From positions 62,001-126,000 of the forward strand of contig ONZQ02000017.1 in the NCBI GenBank assembly GCA_900312665.1: DNA of 64,000 nucleotides, given 5' to 3'. The translations under genes were made by a program, and so were the position numbers. The stretch comes from Cephalotrichum gorgonifer (Eukaryota; Ascomycota; Sordariomycetes; Microascales; Microascaceae). The notes below the pieces were generated by a model that worked only from the letters and a program-made list of their open reading frames with translations, was not told where the DNA came from and made no database searches. This document shows, piece by piece, positions 32,359 through 42,462 of this stretch (position 1 is the stretch's first letter; every line of letters starts with the position of its first letter).

Positions 32359-34160
32359 ATGGCCAATCCTGCTGCTACCCCAAACCCTAGCCCGGCCCCG
32401 GAAATCGTTGTAAACGATGGAAAAGGAGCCACCGGCCGAGACACGAAAGAAGATATGGAGACGGCGGAATGTGTCGAATCCGCGAAGCCCCAGCTCGCCG
32501 AAGGCGCCTATATCTCACCCGAGGAAATACAGGCTCGCTTCGAGTTTCTGCGTAACCTCAACGAGGAGCAAATGGAAGAGCTCAACAAACGCGTTCTCAA
32601 GAAGATCGACTGGCGCATGATGCCCATCGTCACCCTTATGTACCTCATGAAGTAGGTTCTTTTCCAGGAAGCACAGAACGGGACAGAACTGGGCGCTAAC
32701 GATCCAGCCACCTCGACCGCATGAACGTCTCCAATGCTCGCCTATCGGGACTTCAGGCGGACCTGGGAATGAGCGACACGGTCTGGAACACCGGTATCTC
32801 CACCTTCTATATCGGATATCTCATCGCCCAGCTCCCCGGAAACCTCCTTCTGGCGAAGACGAACCCCCGATACTTCCTCCCGAGCATCATGCTCGTGTGG
32901 AGCGTGTGTACGATTTGCATGCCGGCAATGAAAAGGTGCGTTTTATCTTTTTTTCTCTGGGCAAGAGCTCGTCATTGACATAGTATAGTGGTGCCGGATT
33001 TTGCGTTGTCCGCTTCTTCGTCGGCCTCGCTGAAGCCCCTTTCTTCCCGGGCCTCACTCTCAGTATGCAGGATTCCCAATTCTATTATCGATGTTCGAGT
33101 ATTAATAGTAACCTAGTGACCTCATGCTGGTACATGAAGAAGGAATCACCAATGCGCATGGCTATCTGGCATGCTGGCAATACCGTCGCCAACATCATGT
33201 CGGGCTTCCTGGCCGCAGGAATCCTCGAAAACATGAACGGGATCTCCGGCCTTAGGGCTTGGCAGTGGTTCTTCCTAATTGAGGGTATCGCCTCTATTCT
33301 TGTCGCGTTCCTTGCCTTCATGTTCCTTCCGGGGTGGCCGCATGAAACGAAGTTCTTCGATGACCAGGAACGTGAGATGGCGCAGTACCGCGTCCTTGTA
33401 TCCAATGGTGGACGCGACGAGAGCGAAGGAGGAACATGGGAAGGACTCAGAGACGCCGTTAAAGACCCGTTTACATGGCTTTTCTGTCTTATGCACTTTG
33501 GGCTGGTTACGGCGCAGAGCTTCAAGGACTTTTTGCCTTCGGTGAGCAGTGTCTCTCATAAACAATGTAATCTCGGCTAACGATTTGCAGATCATCAACA
33601 CATTTGGCTTCAACAAGATGACCACCTACCTAATTCAGGCACCCCCTTACGCCCTTGCCTTCCTCGGGGCCTGCGCCCTAGCCTGGTCCTGTGGTCATTT
33701 TATGGAATCTACATGGCATATCGTCATACCCATCATCGTCTCTGCTGGTGGCTGCGGTATCCTTATTGGCACGCTCAACGTGGGCGCCCGCTATTTTGGC
33801 GTCATCCTGCTGGTCATCGGGACGTACAGCGGCCTCAACCTGCAGCTTTCATGGGAGACGACCCTTGTCCCCTCCCCTCGCGCAAAGAAGGCCGCTCTGA
33901 TTGCGATTGCCAACTGCATTAGCCAGTCCAGCCACTGGTTTAGCCCGTACTTCTTCCCGACTAGCCAGGAGCCGTACTATCGCATGGCTGGCGGCCTGAT
34001 AATCATGGGTTGCGCCTTGACGTTCATTGCGGCGGGACTCGTCAACTGGAGATGCCGGATACTCAACAAGAAGCTAGATGAGGTCGAAGGATGGACCCCC
34101 GATTCGGGACTAACGTCTCTCACCCACTTTTGCACCACCCCCCCATTTGCACCCCCCTAA
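32359..34160 (+). CDS. MFS transporter, anion:cation symporter (allantoate permease/TNA1-like) family, C-terminus replaced by transposon sequence
   Basis: A 529-residue proton-coupled carboxylate-type importer from five exons: 32359-32651, 32708-32935, 32989-33062, 33117-33541 and 33591-34160. Family motifs are YLMNHLDRMNVSNARLSGL in span 1, FYIGYLIAQLPGNLLL, GAGFCVVRFFVGLAEAPFFPG and SCWYMKKESPMRMAIW, then a second six-span half. Twelve spans are expected. The last residues encoded by host DNA end TPDSGL; a Fot1-like element then begins and the frame runs into its terminal repeat, adding about 15 foreign residues before a TAA at 34158-34160. The original ending, ERGWRYKT and a stop, survives at 35973-35999 beyond the element. 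The core is intact, so it may still work. Likely substrates are carboxylates such as nicotinate-, allantoate- or sugar-acid-like compounds. Confidence 0.9.
34113..34158 (+). repeat. Left terminal inverted repeat
   Basis: 46 bp, ending CACCCCCCT. It pairs with the right repeat with a single C/T difference at position 31. It supplies the last 15 codons now read by the transporter gene. Confidence 0.93.
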
Positions 34161-34190
34161 AAAACAAACCACAAAAAACAGACCCTCTCT

Positions 34191-35936
34191 TCAACCTAAA
34201 TTTTCAACCCTTTTTGATGCAACGATAATACAGTCCCCTGGCTCACTAGATAATTCAGAGCTGCTAGATTCAGCTATACCATCAGTTTTATCGCCAGCCT
34301 CAATTTGCGCCTTATGGATAGCCTCAATCCCTGCAAACTTCGAATTAGGACTAATTTGGACCCTCTTCTTTTTCCTAGGCCTCACAGCCTCAACCTGTTG
34401 CTCAAGAGCTTCTACCCTAGATTGTAGGGTAGCTAGTTGATAGTCCTTTTCCTCAAATCCTTTTTTGACCTTCCGGAATAGTAGCTGTTGAGTACTACTA
34501 GGCTGATCCAGTTGGCTATATTGGGCTAGCTGACCCTCAAGATCAACAGCCTTCCTTGGGGTCGACTATGTGACTGCAGATGTAGCTATATCCCACTGCT
34601 GGATAGGCTTGGATCCAAGGGCTCTTTCTAGGATAGGATTGGCCCTGCTGCTGATGTTGCTGATGTTCTCAAGGAGCAGTGGGCTCATGAGAGGTCGGGC
34701 TATAGATATAGGCCATAGACCTGTCGATTTCCAGCCAGCCTGTATGTTCTGAGCTGTAAGAGCTGACTGGCGTGCCTTCCGATAGCAGGAAAGGAAATTC
34801 CTTTTACCTACAACTGTAGAATCATTCTACTGTTCTAGATATCCTAGCTCCTTTCTGTAGGCTGTCTTCAAGGGTCCAAAAACTGACTGATCTAAGGGTT
34901 GTAGGATATGGGATGTGTGGGCAGGCAGATAGAGGAGATGTATCCTATTGATATAGCAGAGATATATGAATTCAGTTGACTTGTGGCTTCTATAGCCATC
35001 TAGGATGAGTAGATGGGCTGCAGAAGGGTCTGTAGGTTGGGTTGATGGGATGAAGATTTCCCTGAGCCAGTATATAGCTGTCTCATTATCTGTCCACCTA
35101 TTTTCTGTTGTATAGAACCTCCAGTTGATATAAGGTTGAAGGTCTAGAGGAAATCATTGTTGTTGAATAGATCTGCCCTTATAGATGACAAGAGGTGGCA
35201 CTGCAGAGCCTGTAGTACTGATATACTCAATCAGAGTGGTCCAGACCCTTGATCCAGGCTGTTTTTTCTGTAGATTCTGGGCCTCTGTGGATCCTAGGAC
35301 TAGGCCATTAGACCCTCGACCTTCTAGGATGCCAGTCTCATCTATATTATACCGATTGGCTGGTTGGATGGCCTTGATCTGTGGGACTGATAGATATCGA
35401 AACCATGCCCTGATGATGTCAGTTGAGGCTCCATTGATATACTGGGAATCGATGGCTCTGGCTCTCTGGACCTTGATTGAAGGGTTCCGATATAAGAAGA
35501 TCTGGAACCAGTTTTTTCCAAGGGTCTGGGGACCCCCTTGTAGGCACAGGATCCGCTCAGTAAATTCCCGGATCTGTTGATAGGTTGGTGGGAGCCCTAG
35601 AGCAGCCTGGACCTGTATCCATTCTACTAAGTGGCTCTCCTAGGTCAGAGATAGCTTCTGCTGGCTAGTAAATGCGATAGCCCTTGCTTGGGTGCCTTGT
35701 ATGCGATGTTGAAGGGTCTGTCTTGGTATCCCCCATTCTAAGGAAGCCTGCCGGATTGATTGGCTATTTGCAATAGATTCTAAAGCCTGATTGACTTCAT
35801 CTTCGGTATATTTGGCTATAGCTAACTCAAATAGTAGTATGTAAGATCTGATAATGATTGGAATAAAATTGGTGAAGATATCGTGGGTAGAGATGGCAGG
35901 TTGAAGTGGCGGTGAGGCATTTTGAGGGGGGTGCAA
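34191..35936 (-). pseudogene. Fot1-type transposase with four in-frame stop codons
   Basis: One reading frame of 582 codons spans almost the whole element. The N-terminus has a psq/CENP-B-type helix-turn-helix (YTEDEVNQALESIANSQS, ending GIPRQTLQHRI). The DDE_1 catalytic triad is Asp199 in NIDETG, Asp313 in LILDGYRSH and Asp349 in LQPLDQSVFG, giving DD35D spacing. A C-terminal heptad-rich stretch (ATLQSRVEALEQQVEAV) and a basic RPRKKKR follow. Stops interrupt the frame at 35642-35640, 35156-35154, 34829-34827 and 34568-34566, with no frameshift. All are TAG or TGA, reachable from CAG or CGA by C-to-T change, as in repeat-induced point mutation. The copy should not encode active transposase. 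Confidence 0.92.
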
Positions 35937-35970
35937 ATGAGGGGGTGGTGCAAAAGTGGGTGAGAGACGT
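35925..35970 (-). repeat. Right terminal inverted repeat
   Basis: 46 bp, the reverse complement of the left end apart from one base. The flanking TA at 35971-35972 duplicates the TA at 34111-34112. Confidence 0.93.
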
Positions 35971-35999
35971 TAGAGAGGGGATGGAGATATAAGACCTAG
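35971..35999 (+). pseudogene. Severed last codons of the ACS-family transporter
   Basis: After the duplicated TA, the sequence continues GAGAGGGGATGGAGATATAA and so on, which reads ERGWRYKT then TAG in phase with the interrupted exon. ERGWRYK endings are common in this transporter family. This fixes the insertion point and shows the gene was whole before the transposon arrived. Confidence 0.85.
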
Positions 36000-36727
36000 G
36001 GGTCTAGTTTTACCAATGGCGAGAGAATAAGGACTCAGGAATGGCAAGTATAGGATCGTAAACGGTTTAGTCGAGACAATAAATCCTTCTACCTACAGAA
36101 ATATACCCGCCAATTAACGGACTCGAATAGGCTGAGCGCGATGCTTGGAGCTACGATTGAAGGTGGACATACCAACGATCTATCCCCTGGACAGAATGAG
36201 GCTCCGAGCCTAGAACCATTGCTGTTGAATATTATTAAATCGGCGACCAAGTTGGAGGGCATGTAAGCCCTCCAGCTGCCGCCTGGAGAAAACGTCTTAA
36301 TATGGCAACTTGTGGTCGGGTGACACTCAATCGTCGGAAACCACCTCCCGTCCATGTCCCAGTCCTACAAGAACAGCCCGGTAATCATGAAAATGGTCCA
36401 GTTCCTACAACCACCCGTTACATCACAGACAAATAAAGCTGGGAGAGCTATACATGTCGGCCCCAAGCATCGAAGGGTCAAAAGTTCCATTAACACAACG
36501 CGCCAGAAGGTGACACGAGTAAGATTTGGATAAACATCACGGATACAAATAATGTCCCTTAGTTACGAAGAATAGAAGGGGGAGGCAACTTGATACACCG
36601 TAGCGACTGTGGCTGTAGAATACCGCGACTTTCCGGGGTCTGCTTTTGTACTGTGCACCAGCGCGAAGTCTTGTCTCAGTAGTCCACGGAGCTAGCCTTG
36701 AGAGGCAATACGTCGCGGCTGGACTCC
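36000..36727. other. Intergenic
   Basis: No gene is seen between the transposon and the 3' end of the GH7 gene; it should contain the old transporter terminator. Confidence 0.5.
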
Positions 36728-38556
36728 TTAAACTTCGACGGTAGATCCAATAGGCCCGAAGCGGATGTTGCTGTAAGTGACGGTAGCCTGAAAATGCTCT
36801 TAGTTCGCATGTCATAGACACGGGGATTTGGAGTATCTCGATCTTACGCTAGCGTGTTGAGACTCCACGTCGGACGGGACACCAGAGTCCTGGGGGCAGT
36901 CCCCACGATCGCCACCGGGCTGGCTGGCCTTCTCCGGCGGGTAACTAGAGTCGAGCCAGAGCATATTGGCGTAATGCTATTAACCCAAATCTTAGAACAC
37001 ATGTATCCAAATCCAAAAAGGGGTTTTACTCACGTCATCCCAGAGGGACATGACCAGGACCCACTCGCCCCGGAGGGCCTCGTTCATCTTGGACCAGCCG
37101 CCGACCTCGTTGAAGCGGTCCCTGTCGTCAAAGGCCGCGAACTGGTTCTTGCAGAACTCTTCGTTGATCTTGTTTCCCTCAACGCCCTGGACAGTCGTAT
37201 TGGGCATGTCGATCTTCACCCCGTCCTGGACGAAGAACTGGTAGATCAGACCCTCGGAGAATTGGGTGACGACACTGATAGCCCCCTTTATGTCAGTCCC
37301 GCTTGCCTTTTCCTCGAGCTCTTTGTTCTCCCTCTTATTCCGGGTTTCTTTCTCTATTTCTCCATCTTTAGCTTGGAAAAGGACTTACGTGAATTCTTTG
37401 GAGGTGTCTACGGTCTTGCCGGCCCCGTAGAAGTCCTGGACTCCCATCCGGTAAGGGTTGAAGTCACAGCCGTTGGCATCACAGCCGCCGGCGAACCTGT
37501 CGTCGGAGTAGGTCCCGCCGCAGTTGGTAGTTTCACACACGTGGTATTCCACCGTCTCACAGGGATGAGGGGTCACAGCCGAAGAGTGGGAGTTAGACTC
37601 TGTCGGTCGACAAGGTGAGTTAGAACAGATCGCAAACAGTATCATGAGTTCTCCACATAACATCAAACACAGCCACAGCGCAGGCCTTAGGACTTACCCC
37701 AGACGTCCATTTCAGGGCAGCAGCCTCCCATGGGTCCGACACCAGCGTTGGCGTCATTGTCCGACGGCTTCCAGCCTTCAACATTGGCCTGTTGGCGTGA
37801 GTACATCGCTTTAAGCTATTCACGCTGCGAGGAAACGGGATTATGATACATACTTTCCCGCCAACGAACTTGAGGTCGCGAGCGCACTGCGCGTCGCAAT
37901 ACCCTGTTCCGTACTTGGCGCCCGCCGTATTGGAGGAGTACCTACTGGTCCCACCGTCCGCGTCCATCATAACGAAGTAGAGGGCCCCATTTAGGCCGCA
38001 GTCGAGAGTTGAGAGCTCAACGTCGAAAGTAAACTCATTGCCCATCAAGGTAAACATCTGATATTTGCTCTGACTGGCCATAAGATAGAGACGCGAGCCT
38101 GGTAATCAGATACGGAATTAACGTCAGCAATCCCATCCACTCCATTACTCATTACTCATAACATTAAGGCGAAAAAGGGAAGCCGGGGGGGGGCATACCG
38201 ATGTTGGTTCCGTACTCATGTTTGGTGACAAACTGAAGCGACAGGGCGTCACCGCTGGTCTTAGCCCCGTACGTCTTGGTGTAGTCGGCGCCCTCCAGCA
38301 CACAGCTGGACGTGCACTCGGACTCAGAGCTGCACCCCGTCCACTCATTGCCGTCATAGCAGTTGTCGGTCCCTCCGTCGAGGTGGAGCCAGCGCCAGTT
38401 GGCGTCGATGACGACCTCGCCGTTGACGGTAGTGCAGCTTCCGGGAGCGCTGCACCTCTTCCAAGTCATCTTGGGGTGCGTCTCCGTCTGCTGGTTGCCG
38501 GCGCCCTGGGCAGCGGCAGCGGCTAGCAGCGAGGCGAATGCTAACTTGCGAGACAT
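36728..38556 (-). CDS. Glycoside hydrolase family 7, cellobiohydrolase I-type
   Basis: A 444-residue secreted cellulase from seven exons: 38556-38199, 38098-37854, 37788-37698, 37599-37389, 37274-37034, 36976-36848 and 36787-36728. A signal peptide (about residues 1-17) precedes the GH7 domain. Landmarks are TTVNGEVVIDANWRW, GADYTKTYG, CGLNGALYFVMMDADGG, KYGTGYCDAQCARDLKFVGGK, and the catalytic motif EMDVWE completed across intron 3: nucleophile Glu227, Asp229 and acid/base Glu232. VLVMSLWDDHYANMLWLDSSY and VTYSNIRFGPIGST close the fold. There is no linker or cellulose-binding module, so it is a catalytic-domain-only form acting from cellulose reducing ends. A TATATAAAG box lies about 125 bp upstream. 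Confidence 0.95.
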
Positions 38557-38678
38557 TACGCAGAAAGGAGGTCGGCTTGGGTGGAGTTGGCTGCTTTAGA
38601 GATGGAGGATGGAGGTGACTGCCTTGCAGAAGCGCGATGTGGCATACCCACGGGTTTCTAAGAAGGTACTAAACCTCC

Positions 38679-38687
38679 TTTATATAC
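38679..38687 (-). promoter_or_regulatory. TATA box of the GH7 gene
   Basis: On the minus strand the sequence reads TATATAAAG about 125 bp upstream of the start codon, a usual arrangement for strongly induced secreted cellulases. Confidence 0.45.
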
Positions 38688-41180
38688 GGCTTTATATCCC
38701 TTTTCACGGATCTCCCCCCTCCGTCGCTTCAAGGGTAACAGAGACGCCTACGGAAAGGTGTGCTCTGGAATCCGGCCGATAGTGTTCAGGATATTGCGAA
38801 GCGGGGTTGATAATGGAGCAATACAGAAAATAAAAGATCTGGATACATGCCTTTCGACTAGCAAGCAGTGCATGATATTCCTGGTATGCTGCTGGCGCTG
38901 ATCAACGTCAAGGAAAGTATAACTGGTGTGACAAAGTACCATGTTCTGTACCCCGGAATGATAACACTATATTGAGTGATAGTTAATATGGCCCGCCCCC
39001 GTCCATGCTCTGAATCGGGTACGCGGCCGGCCCCGCTATAGCTACGTAATGGAACCGAGCCCCGTTTCGCCATGTGGGGAAGGTTCGCGTCACGACACTC
39101 CCCGTTGAATCCTTGGGTTGGAGATGCAGTGGGCAGACTGTTCCCCCGCGGTGTGTGGTTAACCCGCTGTTCAAGCTACGGCCCTACCGAGGGAGCTTGA
39201 ACGGGAGACAAGCGGGAGGGGATAAAGAGCCAGAAAAGGAGGGGGGGCCGGGGGAGGGCCGGTTTGACGGGACGATGCTCAGTGATCGAGTTGGAGGGCG
39301 CGCAATTTGAACTCAGACGTGAGAATGTTTATAAATTGGGGGCGCCACAGAGTGTCACGAACTACCAGTCGGGCCTTGGGGGATTTCGACCCTTTTAGTC
39401 GGTCAACCTATGCGGTGAGGACAATCAGACCCACAGGTTGGCGTTTAATATATCCCGACGACGCGACTGGTGGGGGATATTTCTCGATAATTGGTAGGGG
39501 TCGCACACGTTGCGTGGACAGGTGACCCGCGCTGGGCGAAAGCTTGTTTTCCCATGTTCCAACAGTGCCGACTTGGGTAGGGGTGCAATTTAAGTGCTGG
39601 CATTATGGCGAACGGCGGCCGTCTGCCGGACTGCGTGCTCCACCCCCGACGACACCCCCGGGATGGGCTGATCTCATATTTAGAACTACGCGACCATTGG
39701 AGGGAAATGTGATGGCGCAGGACACCACAAGGGTACTAGACCCTTAATTTTCAATAAATACCGACATAACGCTCTAGATGTCTCTAACTAGGCACTTTTT
39801 GCGTGAGTTGTTACGTGGAGAGTCCGGCTAAGGGAGGACCCCTGTTCGCCGACTGATGTAAGGGGGTATCCAGTTATCTGGAAAGCCACGAAGCACTGCT
39901 GCCGACCGATTTGGTCCTTCACGTAGTGTGTGCCCCACATTTCAGAGGGGACAAAACTGGACGCTCTGTCGTTCTTCAGAACACATTTGGCATAACTTTG
40001 TTTCCCTCTACACAGACTTCCGCATTCCTCCAATATCTCGAGCTAGCCACCCGTTCTCTACTGTAGGGTGGTAGCACGCATCAGGCATATGGAATCAATC
40101 GAGAACCATTTATGGTTTTCAGGCTACTCTCATCTACTTTCGGCCCCTGTCTCCGGAAGGGCTGCCTACTAACAACTACCCTTCGAATAGGGGAGCACGC
40201 TCAGGTATTACACGTATCCGGTTTCCGAATGAAGATCACCGACGCGCAAAACATGACACATGCGGGGACTAATATTAATCAGGTAGGTAGGTCCCGGACC
40301 TAAATGCCGAGGGAACTGTGCCTGTCTCGTAGATTCGACCTGTGTTACACGAACGCTATCAAATCGAGCGAATCACCCAGAGCCGTGTTTGTATAAAGAC
40401 GAACCACCTTATACTTGCATTTAGGTTATTAGAATAATCACTCACCAAAAAAGGGGCACGGGGGGGAAGAAGTAGCTATAGGATATCCTTTCTCCTTTCT
40501 GGGACGGTGATGTCATAGGAGCCGCAGACGCCCAAGACACACCAAGGTCTTGGGTGTCACCACCGATTCTGATTAATCTGCTCCTGAGACAGCGCGTGGA
40601 CCTCTACCCTGTATCGGACTTTCTAGGCAGGCAGGAGTCTTACTAATTCAACTAACGTTGAAGCCGTTATACATTTCCCTTTTCTGTTTCCGTCTATGCT
40701 ATTTGTCTATCTAAAGGTCTATCAACCCCCTCAGTTGTGCGGTTGTTTATCGTGTTGCGGTACACCGTGAGCGCGATAGATCTCTCTTACCGAAGAGCCA
40801 CCATTGTTCCAGCCACAATTATATACGGTGAATAAACGTCTCAGGGGGGAAGATCATTCTTGCCGACCCCGTACCTTTCATAAACTAGCTAGACATGACT
40901 TAGACCCGCAAAAAAAGCTCGGGGCTCCGGACTGATCTGTCAGAATGTTTCGCGACTCCCCCCCAACGCAAAAGACAATGTAAACCGTGGCGCATGTCCC
41001 TAGTGCTCATTAAGACTGGTCTCAATGCCCAGAGTCCCCCCTGAAAAGCGATGGAGCTTTAAGAATATAAATAGGCCCACCGCACCAGACAAAGCACAAA
41101 CGTAAACTGCCTATCACCGCTATTCAAGAACACCATCCATGAACCAAGCCCATTTCGACAATTACAACCTCGCCTCCAAA
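38688..41180. other. Long intergenic region, 2.5 kb
   Basis: No gene is supported on either strand. It contains a small hairpin (CGCCCAAGAC and GTCTTGGGTG, about 40526-40556) and, near the right end, the TATAAATA box of the small secreted protein gene. It has the look of old non-coding sequence. Confidence 0.5.
41066..41073 (+). promoter_or_regulatory. TATA box of the small secreted protein gene
   Basis: TATAAATA followed by GGC, about 115 bp upstream of the preferred start codon at 41181. Confidence 0.5.
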
Positions 41181-41601
41181 ATGCGTTTTGCTTCCATCAT
41201 GGTTCTCCTGGCCTCTCTGGCCGCCAAAACCCTTGCCCAAGGGCCACGCGGTGTTTTCTTCGCATCGAGGGACCCGAAGTGTCTCTTGAGTGAGGAAATA
41301 ATTCTACCCAGTGACGAACAGGATAGGGGCCACTTCACGAGCGACGTGATATCGATCAGGGCCTACCTCCCGGACTGCAAACGTAAGCACCCTACATGGC
41401 CCATCTTATCGTAATAATAATGAAGGAATTAAATGACAGCTAACTCTCTTAATTTTCGTGTCAGTGGTCTTCAGGGACGAGGTTGATGGCAAGGTTCAGG
41501 CGACGCCAATTTTCACAATTGATGCCGACGATCACGACTGCTATAAGCTCCCTAAAACAGGACTACACTGGAACGTCGACTGTGAGGACAAAGAGGAATA
41601 A
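41181..41601 (+). CDS. Small secreted protein, unknown family
   Basis: A predicted 112-residue protein from two exons, 41181-41382 and 41465-41601. A clear signal peptide (MRFASIMVLLASLAAKTLAQ) is followed by about 90 residues with four cysteines (in DPKCLL, LPDCKL, DHDCYKL and NVDCEDK), rich in acidic residues. No domain is recognised. Size, secretion and even cysteine number place it in the broad class of candidate secreted effectors or small cell-wall proteins, but nothing shows such a role. An upstream ATG at 41139 in the same frame would add 14 residues in front of the signal peptide and is less likely. Confidence 0.7.
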
Positions 41602-42462
41602 ATGGGATAGGAAGATGTAAACAAGGGAGACGACTGGACTCTTGCGATGACGGGATACCCGACCGAAATCTAGCGGCCTGACATTTGGTAGCCGGTAACA
41701 TAGAACGGAATAGTAATACGGAATGATTTTATTGTCGATGGTGCCGTCCACTATGTCGGTGGGCAAAAAGCATTCAGCCCTTTGTCGTTACGGTGGCCCA
41801 AGACTTATATCGTGAATTATGATGCTAATGCTAGGATACGACGGCGGATGGCCACATAAGCAGCAGGAACGTGTTGGCCATATTATCGGCTCCAACACCT
41901 GGCGACAACTTTTCTCCAGATCATTCGGGTCTCATGTATGCGGAGAACAATGAACAGTTTTCGGTATATGCGCTATGGATTTCAAGGGTGACTCCACTTC
42001 TTTACACAACAGCTTCGGATTGTTTGAAGCCAAACTATACTAGTTCTCGTTTCCCGGCAACAGGCGTTACGTATGTCCCCTGGCATGGAACAATGCAAGC
42101 AACGGCCTGGAATTACCATACGTTTGCTGGCCGACCGGACGAATCCTGGCTGTCTGCTCATATTCATTTAAGTCGCCGGGCTCGAAAAGGAGCTAGGCGG
42201 AGAGGCCCGAGTGCATGGCATCTTGATTCCTGGTATATATACCGAAGTGTTTACTTTCATAGATAACCCATGGTTGAACTGCCCGTCCCCATATGTGACT
42301 GTAGCTGAGATGGACGGGGCTCCCAACCACCCATCTCCATCCCTTTCCATACATCCCGGGAATCAGACCATCCCAGTTCTCATAGCATCGCAACCAGACG
42401 ACGTCCCAGCACTGCTTCGAACCTGTATCTTCGGAGATGTCCTCTTTGCTCGCGCCGCAAAG
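41602..42462. other. Intergenic
   Basis: Between two convergent genes. Open frames at 41871-42266 and 42211-42636 lack motifs and overlap the transporter terminator region; no gene is supported. Confidence 0.5.

Larger units (their letters stand above)
34113..35970. mobile_element. Fot1/pogo-type (Tc1-mariner superfamily) DNA transposon, 1858 bp
   Basis: The element has 46-bp terminal inverted repeats starting ACGTCTCTCACCCACTT, with one mismatch between the ends, and is flanked by TA on both sides (34111-34112 and 35971-35972), the target duplication of this superfamily. It holds one minus-strand transposase gene with four in-frame stops. Size, TA duplication and a DD35D-type transposase match Fot1-like elements of filamentous ascomycetes. 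Nearly identical ends suggest a fairly recent insertion. It sits inside the last exon of the ACS-family transporter. Confidence 0.95.

Noticed and set aside
32359..34160. Transporter called a simple pseudogene because of the transposon
   Set aside because: All twelve-span coding sequence remains open and only the last eight codons are displaced, so a tailed but possibly working gene is the better description.
40526..40556. 10-bp hairpin as a possible terminator or regulatory RNA
   Set aside because: It is isolated in gene-free DNA with no adjoining transcript or T-run, so no function is supported.
41871..42266. 131-codon open frame between the secreted protein and transporter genes
   Set aside because: No motifs, no credible exons around it and composition like the neighbouring non-coding DNA.
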